A stretch of DNA of 64,000 nucleotides from Streptomyces eurythermus (GTDB lineage: Bacteria; Actinomycetota; Actinomycetes; Streptomycetales; Streptomycetaceae). The notes under the pieces were generated by a model that saw only the letters and a list, made by a program, of their open reading frames with translations, searched no databases and was not told where the DNA came from. Position 1 is the stretch's first letter. Each line of letters begins with the position of its first letter. The position numbers were made by a program, and so were the translations under genes. Positions 17,882-25,810 of this stretch are shown here, in pieces. The DNA is taken from contig NZ_BMSK01000029.1 of assembly GCF_014649115.1 (NCBI RefSeq), positions 40,883 through 104,882 of the forward strand, read 5' to 3'.

Positions 17882-18190
17882 TCAGTGACGCGGGCCGTGC
17901 TGCTCCAGCACCTGCTGCGCGTACTGCATGAGGTGGTTCCACAGCCTCGCGTCGCCTGCTGCCCGCTTGTCGACCGCGAGCATGAACAGGCGGCACACGC
18001 TGGTGAATCCGCCAAGGACGTCATTGCGTCCGGCTTTGACGTCCTTGCTGATACGGGACCGAGTAACGCGGAGCCAGAATTCCATCCGGCCGATCTCGCC
18101 TCGGCTTTCGATCGCCTTGCGCTCCTCCTGCTTCAGCCAGTCGTTCCGCCCTTGAACGGAGCGTTCGATCCTGGTGAGGGGGCGCGTCAC
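17882..18190 (-). CDS. Hypothetical helical protein
   Basis: 102 residues, basic and helical; WLKQEERKAIESRGEIGRME and a C-terminal LWNHLMQYAQQVLEQH helix suggest a small bundle. The start overlaps the stop of the 158-residue gene (GTGA). Function unknown; part of the transfer array. Confidence 0.55.
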   Translation of the reverse strand: MTRPLTRIERSVQGRNDWLKQEERKAIESRGEIGRMEFWLRVTRSRISKDVKAGRNDVLGGFTSVCRLFMLAVDKRAAGDARLWNHLMQYAQQVLEQHGPRH

Positions 18191-18663
18191 GCCGACTCCC
18201 TGTTACCCAGGTCGTAAATCGACGCGGGTTCACCATAGCCGAGATTCCGGCTGTGCGCACCCTGCTGCTGCGGGTCGGGCGCAGCCTGGAGCTGCGGCGG
18301 GTTCTTCTTCCGCTGCTTTTCCAGCTCCTTTTCTTTCCTTTCCCTCACCGTATTCACAACGGCTTCGTCGTGGGCTCGGCGCTTATAGGCGCTCTTTTCC
18401 AGGCCCTCGGTGAGGTTCTTCAGGTTTTTCAGGACGTTTCCGAGGGCCCTTTCGACGGGCAGCGCGCGCAGCCTGGCGTGGTACCAGCGGTCGCCCTCCA
18501 CGTGGGTGTCGCGCAGGTGGACCTGGGTCTCGATCGCGAGGGTCTCCAGGTTCTTGCCGATGTCCAGCAGGACCCGCTGAACGTCGGCCAGGTACCGGGC
18601 GGTTGCCTCCGGGTTCTGCGCGACGTCGCGCAGGGGGGAGTGGGTGGGGTCGGTGCTGTTCAC
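18187..18663 (-). CDS. Coiled-coil hypothetical protein
   Basis: 158 residues, GTG start after a GGAGG. A long helical region (about 20-120) ends in a charged EKELEKQRKK stretch and a Gln/Pro tail. Coupled to the 102-residue gene by overlap. It may be a structural partner in transfer; no direct support. Confidence 0.55.
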   Translation of the reverse strand: MNSTDPTHSPLRDVAQNPEATARYLADVQRVLLDIGKNLETLAIETQVHLRDTHVEGDRWYHARLRALPVERALGNVLKNLKNLTEGLEKSAYKRRAHDEAVVNTVRERKEKELEKQRKKNPPQLQAAPDPQQQGAHSRNLGYGEPASIYDLGNRESA

Positions 18664-18778
18664 GGCGGGGATTCCCTCCTGGTGTACTGGGTGGAGCTGG
18701 GACTGCTTCCGGCAGTCGCAGCGAGGGCCAGCCCGCTTGCCTCGGGCTGGCCCTCACTGGTGTGTGCCGGACGGCTGA

Positions 18779-18943
18779 TCAGAAGCGCCACTTGCGCAGC
18801 AGCTGGGACGGGTGGCATCGCCAGCAGGCCGGCCCGTGGTCCGGGCCGGTCCACCCGTGGCCGAGGTAGGCGAGCGTCGCGGGGATCGCCAGGACGGTGA
18901 AGGACACGGTCAGGGCGCTGACCACGTACAGCCAGACGGGCAT
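18779..18943 (-). CDS. 54-residue membrane peptide with CxxC-H
   Basis: MPVWLYVVSALTVSF... has one membrane helix (about 4-26) and then ACWRCHPSQLLRKWRF with a CxxCH motif, which could bind zinc or in principle haem, though haem would need export. The start has GGAG at good distance. Confidence 0.5.
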   Translation of the reverse strand: MPVWLYVVSALTVSFTVLAIPATLAYLGHGWTGPDHGPACWRCHPSQLLRKWRF

Positions 18944-19042
18944 GGAGAACTCCTCATTGGATGCCCGCGGATGAGCGGGGCGGGGCGGTGCTGCGCCTCC
19001 AGGGCGGGGCGCTTCACGGTGGCTGTTTGGGGCACCGTGATC

Positions 19043-21082
19043 TCACGAGACCTTGCGGAAGCGGGCCCGTGCGATCTCAAGGCGGCGGCCGGCGGTAGCG
19101 CGTGAGACGCCGAGGATGTCCTTGGCTTCGTCGACTGAGACGGTGTCCGCACCCTGGCGCCGGTACATGAGACTGAGCAGTGAGGTGATCTGCCCCTCGA
19201 TCTCAGCGTCCCGGGCGAGCGCAGGGCGGCCGGTCTCAGCCGAGCGCAGCGGGACCGGAGTCGCGCCGCCGCCCGCAGAGGCTGTCTCACGCTCTGACGT
19301 GCGCGTCTCACTCGTGTGAGACGTCGTCTCAGTCGTACTCACCGGGTCGCTCGTCTCAGTGGAACCGGTCTCAAGCTCCCGGCGCGTCTCACTCTCGCCC
19401 GTCTCAGCAACGAGTGCTGGGGCGGTGCGAGGGTGGGGAACCGTCTCACCGAAGCCGGTGAGATCGGCGGCCCGGGTGTGCTCGGTCTCACCGGCGGGCG
19501 CGGTGCGCGTGGTCTCATCCGGCCCGGCGCCGCCCGCGGTGCCGGTCTCACCGGAGTCCGTCTCGCTGGGCTCCTTGGTGATCTGATGGATGCGCCACAT
19601 CACCCACGGAGCGATGGCGGCGACGCCGACGATGAGCCACCACAGCGGGTGCCCCTTCTTGTCGACCCCGACCAGTCCGGCGGCCGCGAGGTGGTAGATC
19701 GCGTTCGCGGCGACCATGAGGACCAGCGCGCCCGCGACGTCGCGGTGCCGGCGGAACGCCTGCACGACGTAGACGTCGATCGCCAGTGGCAGCGCCCAGG
19801 CCACCTGCCAAGGCCAGCCGCTCAGCTTGGCCAGGGCGAACTCGCCGGAGGCGGTGAGGACAATGGTGGCCCCCAGGGCGATCCTGGGTCCCCACGTGTT
19901 GACCACGTTCTTCGTCTTCTCCTGCCGGGCGATGAGCGCCTGGGCCCGGGCGACCTCCTCGCGGGTGGCCTCCAGCTCCACCCATACCGACTCCTGCTCG
20001 GCACGGGCACGGGAGAGGGCCTGCTCGGCTTCCCGCTTGGCGTCGGCGACCAGGCGGCCCGCCTCCTTCTCGGCCGCCGTGATCCGCTCGGCGGCGGCGG
20101 CCTCCGCGCTGGAGATGGCGCCGGCGGCCTTGGCCTCCGCGATCGAACGGACCCTCAGGACGTCCTCTTCCGCACGGGCCTGCGCCTCTTCGAGGACCTG
20201 CCGCGCCTCGCCCCGCGTGTCATCGGCGTCCTGCTCCGCCTCGCGCAGCACCTCGTCGGCCTGGCCGCGGGCCTGGTCCAGGATCCTCGCCGCATCCTCT
20301 TCAGCCCTCACCATCTCCTCACGGGCCTGAGTGCGCAGCTGCTCGGCGTCCTTCTCCGCCTGCTGACGCATCTCGGCCGCGGCCTCACGGCGGGCACGAG
20401 CGTCGTCCTCGGCGGCGGCCACCAGGTCGGCGGCCCGCTGCTTAGCCTCCTTCACCAGGTGCTCGGCGTGCTCGGCGGTGGCGTCGACCTCGGCCTGGAC
20501 GCGGTCCTTGTTCTGTTCGGCCTCGGTGCGGATCTGCTCGGCGCGCACGCGGGCGGCCTCCACGATCCGGGTGGCCTCCGCTTCGGCCTCGGCCTGGAGC
20601 TTCTGCGCCGTCTGGCGGCGGCGGGCGAGGGTCTGCTCGGCCGCCGCCAGGTCACCGTCGGCGATCGTGCGGGCGCGCTGCACGGTCTCCTCGGCCGCCG
20701 CGATCTGTTCCTCGGTGAGCTTGCGGATCCGCTCGGCCTGGTCCTTGGCGACGGCGAGGATGCTGTCCGCTTCCACCTGCGCCTTGTGCACGGTGCTGTC
20801 GGCGTCGGCGGTCTGCCGACGGGCCTGCTCCAGCAGTGCCTCGGCCTCGGTGCGGGCGGCGGCCAAGAGCTGGTCGGCCTCCGCGCGGGCGGCGGTCACG
20901 ATCGCTTCGGGGTCGGCTTCCGTCACCGTCGCGGTGCGGGCGGGGGCGGGCTCGGTGGCCGCCACCGCGGTGCCGGCGGCCGCGCTCGCGCCGCCCGTCG
21001 TCGCCGTGGAGACCACGGTGGTCTTGGCCCTGGTCGTCGTTGTCTTGGCGGCAGCCTTGCGCGACTGTCGTCGGGTACTCAC
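19043..21082 (-). CDS. Coiled-coil, DUF2637-like membrane protein with C-terminal HTH
   Basis: 679 residues. Residues 1-50 are basic and Thr/Ala-rich. About 55-390 form one long Ala/Glu/Arg coiled coil with a Q-A-E pattern. About 392-490 carry four hydrophobic segments with LTASGEFALAKLSGW and AIDVYVVQAFRRHRD, matching the DUF2637 pattern of plasmid Spd proteins. The middle tail is Thr/Glu-rich. Residues 625-679 form a helix-turn-helix (VDEAKDILGVSRATAGRRLEIAR). A membrane protein with a long coiled-coil arm and a DNA-binding end could tether plasmid DNA at the septum; this is inference. Confidence 0.7.
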   Translation of the reverse strand: MSTRRQSRKAAAKTTTTRAKTTVVSTATTGGASAAAGTAVAATEPAPARTATVTEADPEAIVTAARAEADQLLAAARTEAEALLEQARRQTADADSTVHKAQVEADSILAVAKDQAERIRKLTEEQIAAAEETVQRARTIADGDLAAAEQTLARRRQTAQKLQAEAEAEATRIVEAARVRAEQIRTEAEQNKDRVQAEVDATAEHAEHLVKEAKQRAADLVAAAEDDARARREAAAEMRQQAEKDAEQLRTQAREEMVRAEEDAARILDQARGQADEVLREAEQDADDTRGEARQVLEEAQARAEEDVLRVRSIAEAKAAGAISSAEAAAAERITAAEKEAGRLVADAKREAEQALSRARAEQESVWVELEATREEVARAQALIARQEKTKNVVNTWGPRIALGATIVLTASGEFALAKLSGWPWQVAWALPLAIDVYVVQAFRRHRDVAGALVLMVAANAIYHLAAAGLVGVDKKGHPLWWLIVGVAAIAPWVMWRIHQITKEPSETDSGETGTAGGAGPDETTRTAPAGETEHTRAADLTGFGETVPHPRTAPALVAETGESETRRELETGSTETSDPVSTTETTSHTSETRTSERETASAGGGATPVPLRSAETGRPALARDAEIEGQITSLLSLMYRRQGADTVSVDEAKDILGVSRATAGRRLEIARARFRKVS

Positions 21083-21173
21083 GGACGGGGGGTCCTTTCT
21101 GCTGTACGCCGGCCTCGGCCGCCGTCCCAGAGGATGAGGCGGCGGCCGGGGCCGGATGCGGGGGCTGTGCGGG

Positions 21174-21560
21174 TCAGTCGCGCCGGGACGACAGCTCGAG
21201 ACGGGCGGGCAGCGTGCCGCTGTCCTGTCCGAGATGCTGGCGCAGCCAGGCGACGGCGGCCGGGGTCATCGCCCCGGTGTCCGGCTCGCTCAGCGGCGCG
21301 GTGTCGATGTCGTGCATCGCGTCCGTGGCCGGGAGCAGCCGCATGTAGTCGGGGTCGACTCCGGCGAGGGCACGGTTGCCGCTCAACTCGGTCAGGTCGT
21401 AGAGGACCTTGCCGGTGACGGCGTGGATCCAGGACCGTTCCACCCGGGCGACGAAGGTGTGGCCGGGAAGCCCGAGCCAGAACCGTTCGACGTCGCGGAA
21501 CAGGACGATGTCGCCCTTGATGTAGGTGACCTTCGGGCGGGTGGCCTGCGACTGGGTCAT
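21174..21560 (-). CDS. Hypothetical protein, beta-rich N-terminus
   Basis: 128 residues with GAGGAG before the ATG. VTYIKGDIVLF, HTFVARVERSWIH and KVLYDLTEL suggest an SH3-like or Tudor-like barrel, followed by a helical tail. No family assigned. Confidence 0.6.
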   Translation of the reverse strand: MTQSQATRPKVTYIKGDIVLFRDVERFWLGLPGHTFVARVERSWIHAVTGKVLYDLTELSGNRALAGVDPDYMRLLPATDAMHDIDTAPLSEPDTGAMTPAAVAWLRQHLGQDSGTLPARLELSSRRD

Positions 21561-21600
21561 GTGCGCTCCTCACTCGCATACACCGGTCTGGGGCCGGCGG

Positions 21601-21690
21601 GTCCGGGCTGTCCGGCTCCCCGTCACCGCCCGACCCTGCCGCCCGGGAGGCGGGTGGTCGGTGCGGGCGGATCAGGCAGCCGTCAGGCCG
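21601..21690. repeat. Intercistronic repeat, copy 1
   Basis: About 90 bases between two leftward genes. The start (GGCTGTCCGGCTCCC) and the end (TGCGGGCGGATCAGGCAGCC) recur almost exactly at 21914-22000. It contains GC-rich inverted repeats, so it may be a processing or termination element copied together with neighbouring genes. Confidence 0.65.
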
Positions 21691-21885
21691 TCAGCGCTCC
21701 AGCTGGCGCTTGAGTCGCTTCAGGTCGGCGGTGGACATGCCGGCCACGGCGCGGCGGACCGCGTCCTCACCGCCGGAGGCAGCGGCGTCGATCACCCTGC
21801 GGGTCCGGCTGCTGGTGGTGGCGGCGCGGGTCGCCTGGGCGGTGACCTGCGAAAGGGCGGCGGCGAATTCGTCGAGGTTGCGCAT
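21691..21885 (-). CDS. Small helical protein
   Basis: 64 residues from MRNLDEFAAALSQ. Helical and basic, ending in STADLKRLKRQLER, a plausible DNA- or partner-binding helix. It is bracketed by the two copies of the ~90-base repeat. Confidence 0.5.
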   Translation of the reverse strand: MRNLDEFAAALSQVTAQATRAATTSSRTRRVIDAAASGGEDAVRRAVAGMSTADLKRLKRQLER

Positions 21886-21913
21886 GAGGTGGGCCCCTTT
21901 TGCTCTCGGGTGT

Positions 21914-22000
21914 GGTCCGGACTGTCCGGCTCCCGTCACCGCCCGGCCCGGCCGCCGTGGGGTCGGCGGTCGGTGCGGGCGGATCAGGCAGCCGTCAGGC
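21914..22000. repeat. Intercistronic repeat, copy 2
   Basis: Second copy of the element at 21601-21690, with the same ends and a diverged middle. Its last bases include the stop region of the gene at 21995. Confidence 0.65.
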
Positions 22001-22243
22001 CAGCGCGGCGACGGGACGGTGCGGGTCGATGACCCGGCCGTCGGGGAGCAGCTCGCCGGTGTCCTCGAAGAGCACCAGGCCGTTGCAGAGCAGGCTCCAG
22101 CCCTGTTCCGGGTGGGCGGTCACGACGTACGCGGCCTCCCGGTCCGGGCTGTCGGCCGTCGGGCACTTCGGGGTGTGCGTACACAAGGAGTCCGGCAGCG
22201 TGGCGTCGGTCGTCGCGGTGTCGAGCGGGGTTTTGCTACGCAT
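21995..22243 (-). CDS. DUF5999-like protein
   Basis: 82 residues. CTHTPKCPTADSPD...AYVVTAHPEQGWSLLCNGLVLFEDTGELLPDG matches the DUF5999 pattern of Streptomyces proteins: a Cys/His-containing entry, then WSLLCNG and a DTGELLPDG turn. Function of the family is unknown; the Cys residues may bind zinc. Confidence 0.75.
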   Translation of the reverse strand: MRSKTPLDTATTDATLPDSLCTHTPKCPTADSPDREAAYVVTAHPEQGWSLLCNGLVLFEDTGELLPDGRVIDPHRPVAALA

Positions 22244-22384
22244 GGGCTCTCCTACGGGGGAAGCCCGAGACTCTCCCGGGCTGAAGGCGTGCGAAAGGCC
22301 GGTCGCCCGTGGTGCGGGCGGCCGACCCGGTGGAGCGGCAGGGTGCGGGAGGGGAAGTGGACTGCCGTCCCTGGGGGCGGGCGG

Positions 22385-22909
22385 TCAGGCGGGGCCGTAG
22401 CGGCGGGCGAAAGCTGCCGCCGCGGTGAGGACGTTCAGGACCTGGTCGACGGTGCGGCCGGGGTGGGCGTCCCAGCTCTCGTAGTAGGCGTACGGGGCGC
22501 CGGTGGCAGCGCGGACCAGGAGCGCGATGATCTCAGCGACGGTCAGACGGGTGTCGATGCTGAGCAGGCCGTCGGTGTCGATGCGCTCGGCGTAGATGAG
22601 TGCGTCCCGTAGGGAGCGTCCGGCGGTGATGTCGGGGTTCCAGCCGGCGGTCCGCAGGATCTGCGCGGCGCTCTCGGCGTGCGCGGCCAGCGCCCGCCCG
22701 GTCAGCGGCATCCCGCTGCCGCCCCAGGCCATCCAGTCGATGCCCGGTGCGAGCCGCCGGGCCTGCTCGATCCACGCGGTCACCGCCTGCTCGCTGAGCA
22801 CCGGCGCGGACACGCCGGTCAGGTAGGTCTCCACGTCTTGGGCGAGCTCGCCGCGCTCCTGGGCCTGGCGACGCAGGACGATGTCCTGGGCGAAACCGGT
22901 CACGGTCAC
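22385..22909 (-). CDS. Hypothetical protein
   Basis: 174 residues with GTG start after AGGAGA. Mostly helical with Trp and Gly turns (IDWMAWGGSGMPLTG). The repeated spacing of AW-x-E and RSLRDALIYAERI is typical of Streptomyces mobile-element proteins, but I cannot name the family. Confidence 0.6.
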   Translation of the reverse strand: MTVTGFAQDIVLRRQAQERGELAQDVETYLTGVSAPVLSEQAVTAWIEQARRLAPGIDWMAWGGSGMPLTGRALAAHAESAAQILRTAGWNPDITAGRSLRDALIYAERIDTDGLLSIDTRLTVAEIIALLVRAATGAPYAYYESWDAHPGRTVDQVLNVLTAAAAFARRYGPA

Positions 22910-22917
22910 TCTCCTCT

Positions 22918-23112
22918 TCAGCGTTGCCGCTGTTTCTGTCGGGTGGGGTGGAGGTCAGTAACGCGGTGCCCGGCATCCCACGCCGTGGCGGCCGCCAGCG
23001 CGGCGGCCGCCAGCAGCAGGCGTGCCAGGGGATGTCTGGGACCGACCGCGAGCGCGGCCCGGGCGGCGCGATGCTGCGCCGCCCGGGCCGCGTCTATGAG
23101 CGGTCGCGTCAC
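22918..23112 (-). CDS. Small basic protein with hydrophobic segment
   Basis: 64 residues. The GTG start overlaps the stop of a 34-residue gene (GTGA). A hydrophobic Ala/Leu helix (about 30-45) lies between basic ends, so it may be membrane-associated. Confidence 0.45.
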   Translation of the reverse strand: MTRPLIDAARAAQHRAARAALAVGPRHPLARLLLAAAALAAATAWDAGHRVTDLHPTRQKQRQR

Positions 23113-23213
23113 CGGGGTCGCTTCTCCGACTGGTCGTTGACCTCGCGGACCTTGCGCGACAGTTCTTCGTGACCCTCGTCGTCCAGGGCGGGGGTGGGGA
23201 TACGGTTGCGCAT
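23109..23213 (-). CDS. 34-residue charged peptide
   Basis: MRNRIPTPALDDEG... is highly charged. It is supported only by overlaps at both ends: its ATG overlaps the stop of the gene at 23213, and its stop overlaps the GTG of the next gene. Confidence 0.4.
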   Translation of the reverse strand: MRNRIPTPALDDEGHEELSRKVREVNDQSEKRPR

Positions 23214-23512
23214 CAGGCCACCGCCGTCCCGGCCGTCTGCGTGTTGGTCTGGCAGTTGCCGCGGCACTGCCAGGACCCGCACAGACCGCAGGCGTCCTGC
23301 TCCTCCTCGTACAGCCCGTTGAGCCGGGCCCGCATCTCGGCGACCGTGCGCGGGACGCGTCGGCTGGCCGGGATCGAGGCGTCCTGGGCGCGGACGACGG
23401 CCAGGAGGTGCGCGCCGAGCGCCGCCTCGGGCTCGACGCTGGGCATGCGGCGAACCGGACGGGTGCGGTCGGTGCGGTGGCCGTTGATGGCGGTCAGGAC
23501 CCGGGCGAACAT
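23213..23512 (-). CDS. Small zinc-motif protein
   Basis: 99 residues from MFARVLTAINGH, which has AGGGAG upstream. The C-terminal part has CGLCGSWQCRGNC, four Cys in 13 residues and a likely zinc site. The middle is helical and basic. A start 13 codons upstream is also possible. Confidence 0.55.
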   Translation of the reverse strand: MFARVLTAINGHRTDRTRPVRRMPSVEPEAALGAHLLAVVRAQDASIPASRRVPRTVAEMRARLNGLYEEEQDACGLCGSWQCRGNCQTNTQTAGTAVA

Positions 23513-23656
23513 GTCGTCTCCCTGTGGCGCCTGCGCCTCGCCGCGTGTGATCATCGTGGTGTTCAAGGAAGGCTCGCTTTCTTGATCACGGACGGCCCTG
23601 GAGCTCCGACCTCCTGGGGCCGTCCACCTTCGACTGGCCGAGCGGCCAGCCACGAC

Positions 23657-23696
23657 CCGTCTCCCGCCCTGTTCTGCTCTGGTGGGCGGGAGACGG
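23657..23696. terminator. Perfect 13-base-stem hairpin
   Basis: CCGTCTCCCGCCC (23657-23669) pairs fully with 23684-23696 around a 14-base AT-richer loop. It lies just downstream of the leftward gene at 23711 and is a likely terminator or mRNA-stability element. Confidence 0.6.
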
Positions 23697-23710
23697 ACCG
23701 TGGCGGGCCG

Positions 23711-24007
23711 TCAGGCAGCCGCGGTGTACGAGACGTACGACCGCTTCGCGGGGCGGATCAGGTAGTCGCTGTCCGTCCACACCGTGCCGACCGCGACCGG
23801 CTGCGAGTCCGGGCGGAGGGTGTCGCGGACGATGACCGCCCACCGGGCCGCCGCCCGTCGCAGCAGCTGCGCGGCGTCGACCGGGTCGGTGACGAGCGCG
23901 AGGACCTCGAACCGGCCGCCCACGGTCTGGTAGATGGCGCCGGGCTGGCGGGGGCCGATCTCGTCCTGGACACTCGGGCGGGTCTGGCGGGATGCGATGC
24001 TGTGCAC
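23711..24007 (-). CDS. Hypothetical protein
   Basis: 98 residues, GTG start with AGAGGAC upstream. Strand-helix-strand content (GRFEVLALVTDPVDAAQLLRR, AVIVRDTLRPD) fits a small alpha/beta fold. No motif is recognised. Confidence 0.55.
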   Translation of the reverse strand: MHSIASRQTRPSVQDEIGPRQPGAIYQTVGGRFEVLALVTDPVDAAQLLRRAAARWAVIVRDTLRPDSQPVAVGTVWTDSDYLIRPAKRSYVSYTAAA

Positions 24008-24044
24008 GTGGTCTGTCCTCTCTCATGGGATGACCGCGAATAGG

Positions 24045-24073
24045 AACCCCCAGGGAGAGCAGCCCTGGGGGTT
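24045..24073. terminator. Perfect 11-base-stem hairpin
   Basis: AACCCCCAGGG (24045-24055) pairs with 24063-24073 around a seven-base loop. It lies between the first gene of the leftward array and the next and may reduce read-through after the first gene. Confidence 0.6.
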
Positions 24074-24194
24074 CATCGCGTGCGGGCCCCTCGGCGGGGC
24101 AGTGCGTCCTGCGCACTCCACCGGCTACCGAACCCCGTCCCGGAGCGCGGTCGACGATGGGCAGCGCAGGCTGCGGAACAGAGAGGGAACTCGG

Positions 24195-24902
24195 TCAGTC
24201 GCCCAGCGGGACAGGCCGACTCTCCTGCGGGGCGTCGCCAACGAGCTGCTGCTCGCGTCGCCCGTCGACCCGGTGCGTGGCACGGTCCAGCCGGCGCCAC
24301 TGCTGGGCACGCGGGATGGCCGGCGTGGCCGCGGCCCGGAGCGCCATCTCGTGCTGTTCGTATGCCAGTCGCACGGAGGCGTCGGTGTGCCCCATGCGGA
24401 TCTCCAGCTCGCGACCGACGGGGCAGCGGGTCCGCCCGGTCCGGCACACCGCGCACTCGCTGCGGTGCTCGTTGACAGCGGTGCGGGCCCGAGAACGCGC
24501 CGCCAGCAGACGCGCGCTGGGCCCGGGGATGGAGGCCAGGCGGTGCACCGGCGCGGCGGGGGCCGGGAGCGGCTTGGAGTGCTGGCGGGCGGAGCGACGT
24601 CCGGTCGCCGTGCTGTCCGCCTCGAGGAGGCGCCGACCCCACTCCTCGACGGTGATGTCGATGACGACGCGCTGGGCACTTCCGGGGCAGCGGCGGCCAC
24701 CGGCCGGCTTGTCGCCGAAGTAGCGGCGCTCGGTCTTCTCGACGGGGGCGCCACTGCGGTGGGGCAGGATCATCGACCTTTTGAGGCGGTGCCAGGTGTC
24801 GCAATCCGGGCAGACCACCAGGGTCGGCTCGTTCTCGCGGAGGTTGAGGTGCTCGGGCCGCATCTGGCTGGCCTTGAGCGGGGCACGTCCGTTGTGACGC
24901 AT
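24195..24902 (-). CDS. Zinc-motif protein, first gene of the leftward array
   Basis: 235 residues with AGGGAGA upstream of the ATG. CPDCDTWH near residue 31, and a second set HRSECAVCRTGRTRCPVG near 145, are two likely metal sites. The middle is basic and Pro-rich. It faces the GntR gene across a 349-base gap holding a good leftward promoter. Position first in the transfer array suggests an early or regulatory role, but the family is not recognised. Confidence 0.65.
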   Translation of the reverse strand: MRHNGRAPLKASQMRPEHLNLRENEPTLVVCPDCDTWHRLKRSMILPHRSGAPVEKTERRYFGDKPAGGRRCPGSAQRVVIDITVEEWGRRLLEADSTATGRRSARQHSKPLPAPAAPVHRLASIPGPSARLLAARSRARTAVNEHRSECAVCRTGRTRCPVGRELEIRMGHTDASVRLAYEQHEMALRAAATPAIPRAQQWRRLDRATHRVDGRREQQLVGDAPQESRPVPLGD

Positions 24903-25179
24903 GTTCGTCTCCCTTGCTGTTGCGTTCTCCGACCGCCGCAGTTCACCCCCATGGAGGCGGGCGGGCTGCGGCAGGCGGGCAGCGCAACGGCTGCGGGTGG
25001 CGCAACTGGCTGCTGCTCTCGGGGGACCGCGTCGTACTCGTCACCCCGGCCGCGCCTGCAAGCGGCGGACAGCCAGACGTATGGAGTTGAGGGGCGGAGA
25101 TTCCCGCTGTTTTGCGGTGGTGCGGTCTTGCGTCTCCGCTGTTGGCACCTGATAGACGACCAACCATGTCGACGTGGAT

Positions 25180-25217
25180 AACCTAATCAGTACACTCGTG
25201 CCGTGTCAACCAGGTTG
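25180..25217 (-). promoter_or_regulatory. Leftward promoter with palindromic operator
   Basis: On the minus strand TTGACA (plus coordinates 25204-25209) and TAGGTT (25180-25185) are 18 bases apart, close to the vegetative consensus. The palindrome CAACCAGGTTG (25207-25217) overlaps the -35 box, well placed for repression by the adjacent GntR protein. It would drive the leftward transfer array. The rest of 24903-25251 holds no gene. Confidence 0.55.
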
Positions 25218-25251
25218 GGCAGGCTATCTATTCGAGCGAGGTGGCACTACG

Positions 25252-25608
25252 ATGTGGCCCATGACGGACGAGGCCATGCAGCCCTTTGAGCGCATCGCGC
25301 AGGATGTGCGCGAACAGGTTCGGCTCGGGCAACTCAAGCCCAGCGACAAACTGCCGAGCACCAGGGAGTTGGCGAGCAAGTACGCCGTCGCGCCCGGCAC
25401 GGTGCAGCGCGCCTTCGCCGAGCTTCGACGGGACGGGGTCATCTACTCCCACACAGGCCGCGGGAGCTTCATTCGCGAAAACGCCCTGGAGGCACTTGCC
25501 GACCCGACCACGCAGGCCATCAGACGCCTCGAGGAGCAGGTCGCCAATCTGACTGCGCGACTCGAACGTGTCGAGCAGAACCAGAGCAGCGGGTCGGCAC
25601 AGCCCTGA
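25252..25608 (+). CDS. GntR-family regulator (KorSA-like)
   Basis: 118 residues. A GntR winged helix covers about 8-75: QPFERIAQDVREQV, then LPSTRELASKYAVAPGTVQRAFAELRRDGVIYSHTGRGSFI, with the G-R-G-x-F wing. The C-terminal 40 residues form a short coiled coil with leucine spacing (RLEEQVANLTARLERVEQ) for dimer formation, with no effector domain. This short form is like KorSA/TraR-type regulators that repress transfer genes on Streptomyces plasmids. GAGG precedes the ATG at 25252. It diverges from the transfer array and probably controls both. Confidence 0.85.
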   Translation: MWPMTDEAMQPFERIAQDVREQVRLGQLKPSDKLPSTRELASKYAVAPGTVQRAFAELRRDGVIYSHTGRGSFIRENALEALADPTTQAIRRLEEQVANLTARLERVEQNQSSGSAQP

Positions 25609-25810
25609 GCCCGACCATGACGCAGTGCTGCCTCGTTCTCCTGTAGTGGCAACCACGGCGCCTCCCGTTCGTCATCGACATTCACTTCGACGGAGATCAG
25701 CTTCGGGGTTGCGGGCGTCTCGGCGAGATGTCCCGGCGTGGAAGGGGTGTCGCAATAGCGTCGCAACAGGGCTCTTTCCGCCTGGCAACAGACCGTCATA
25801 GAGGTGTGTA

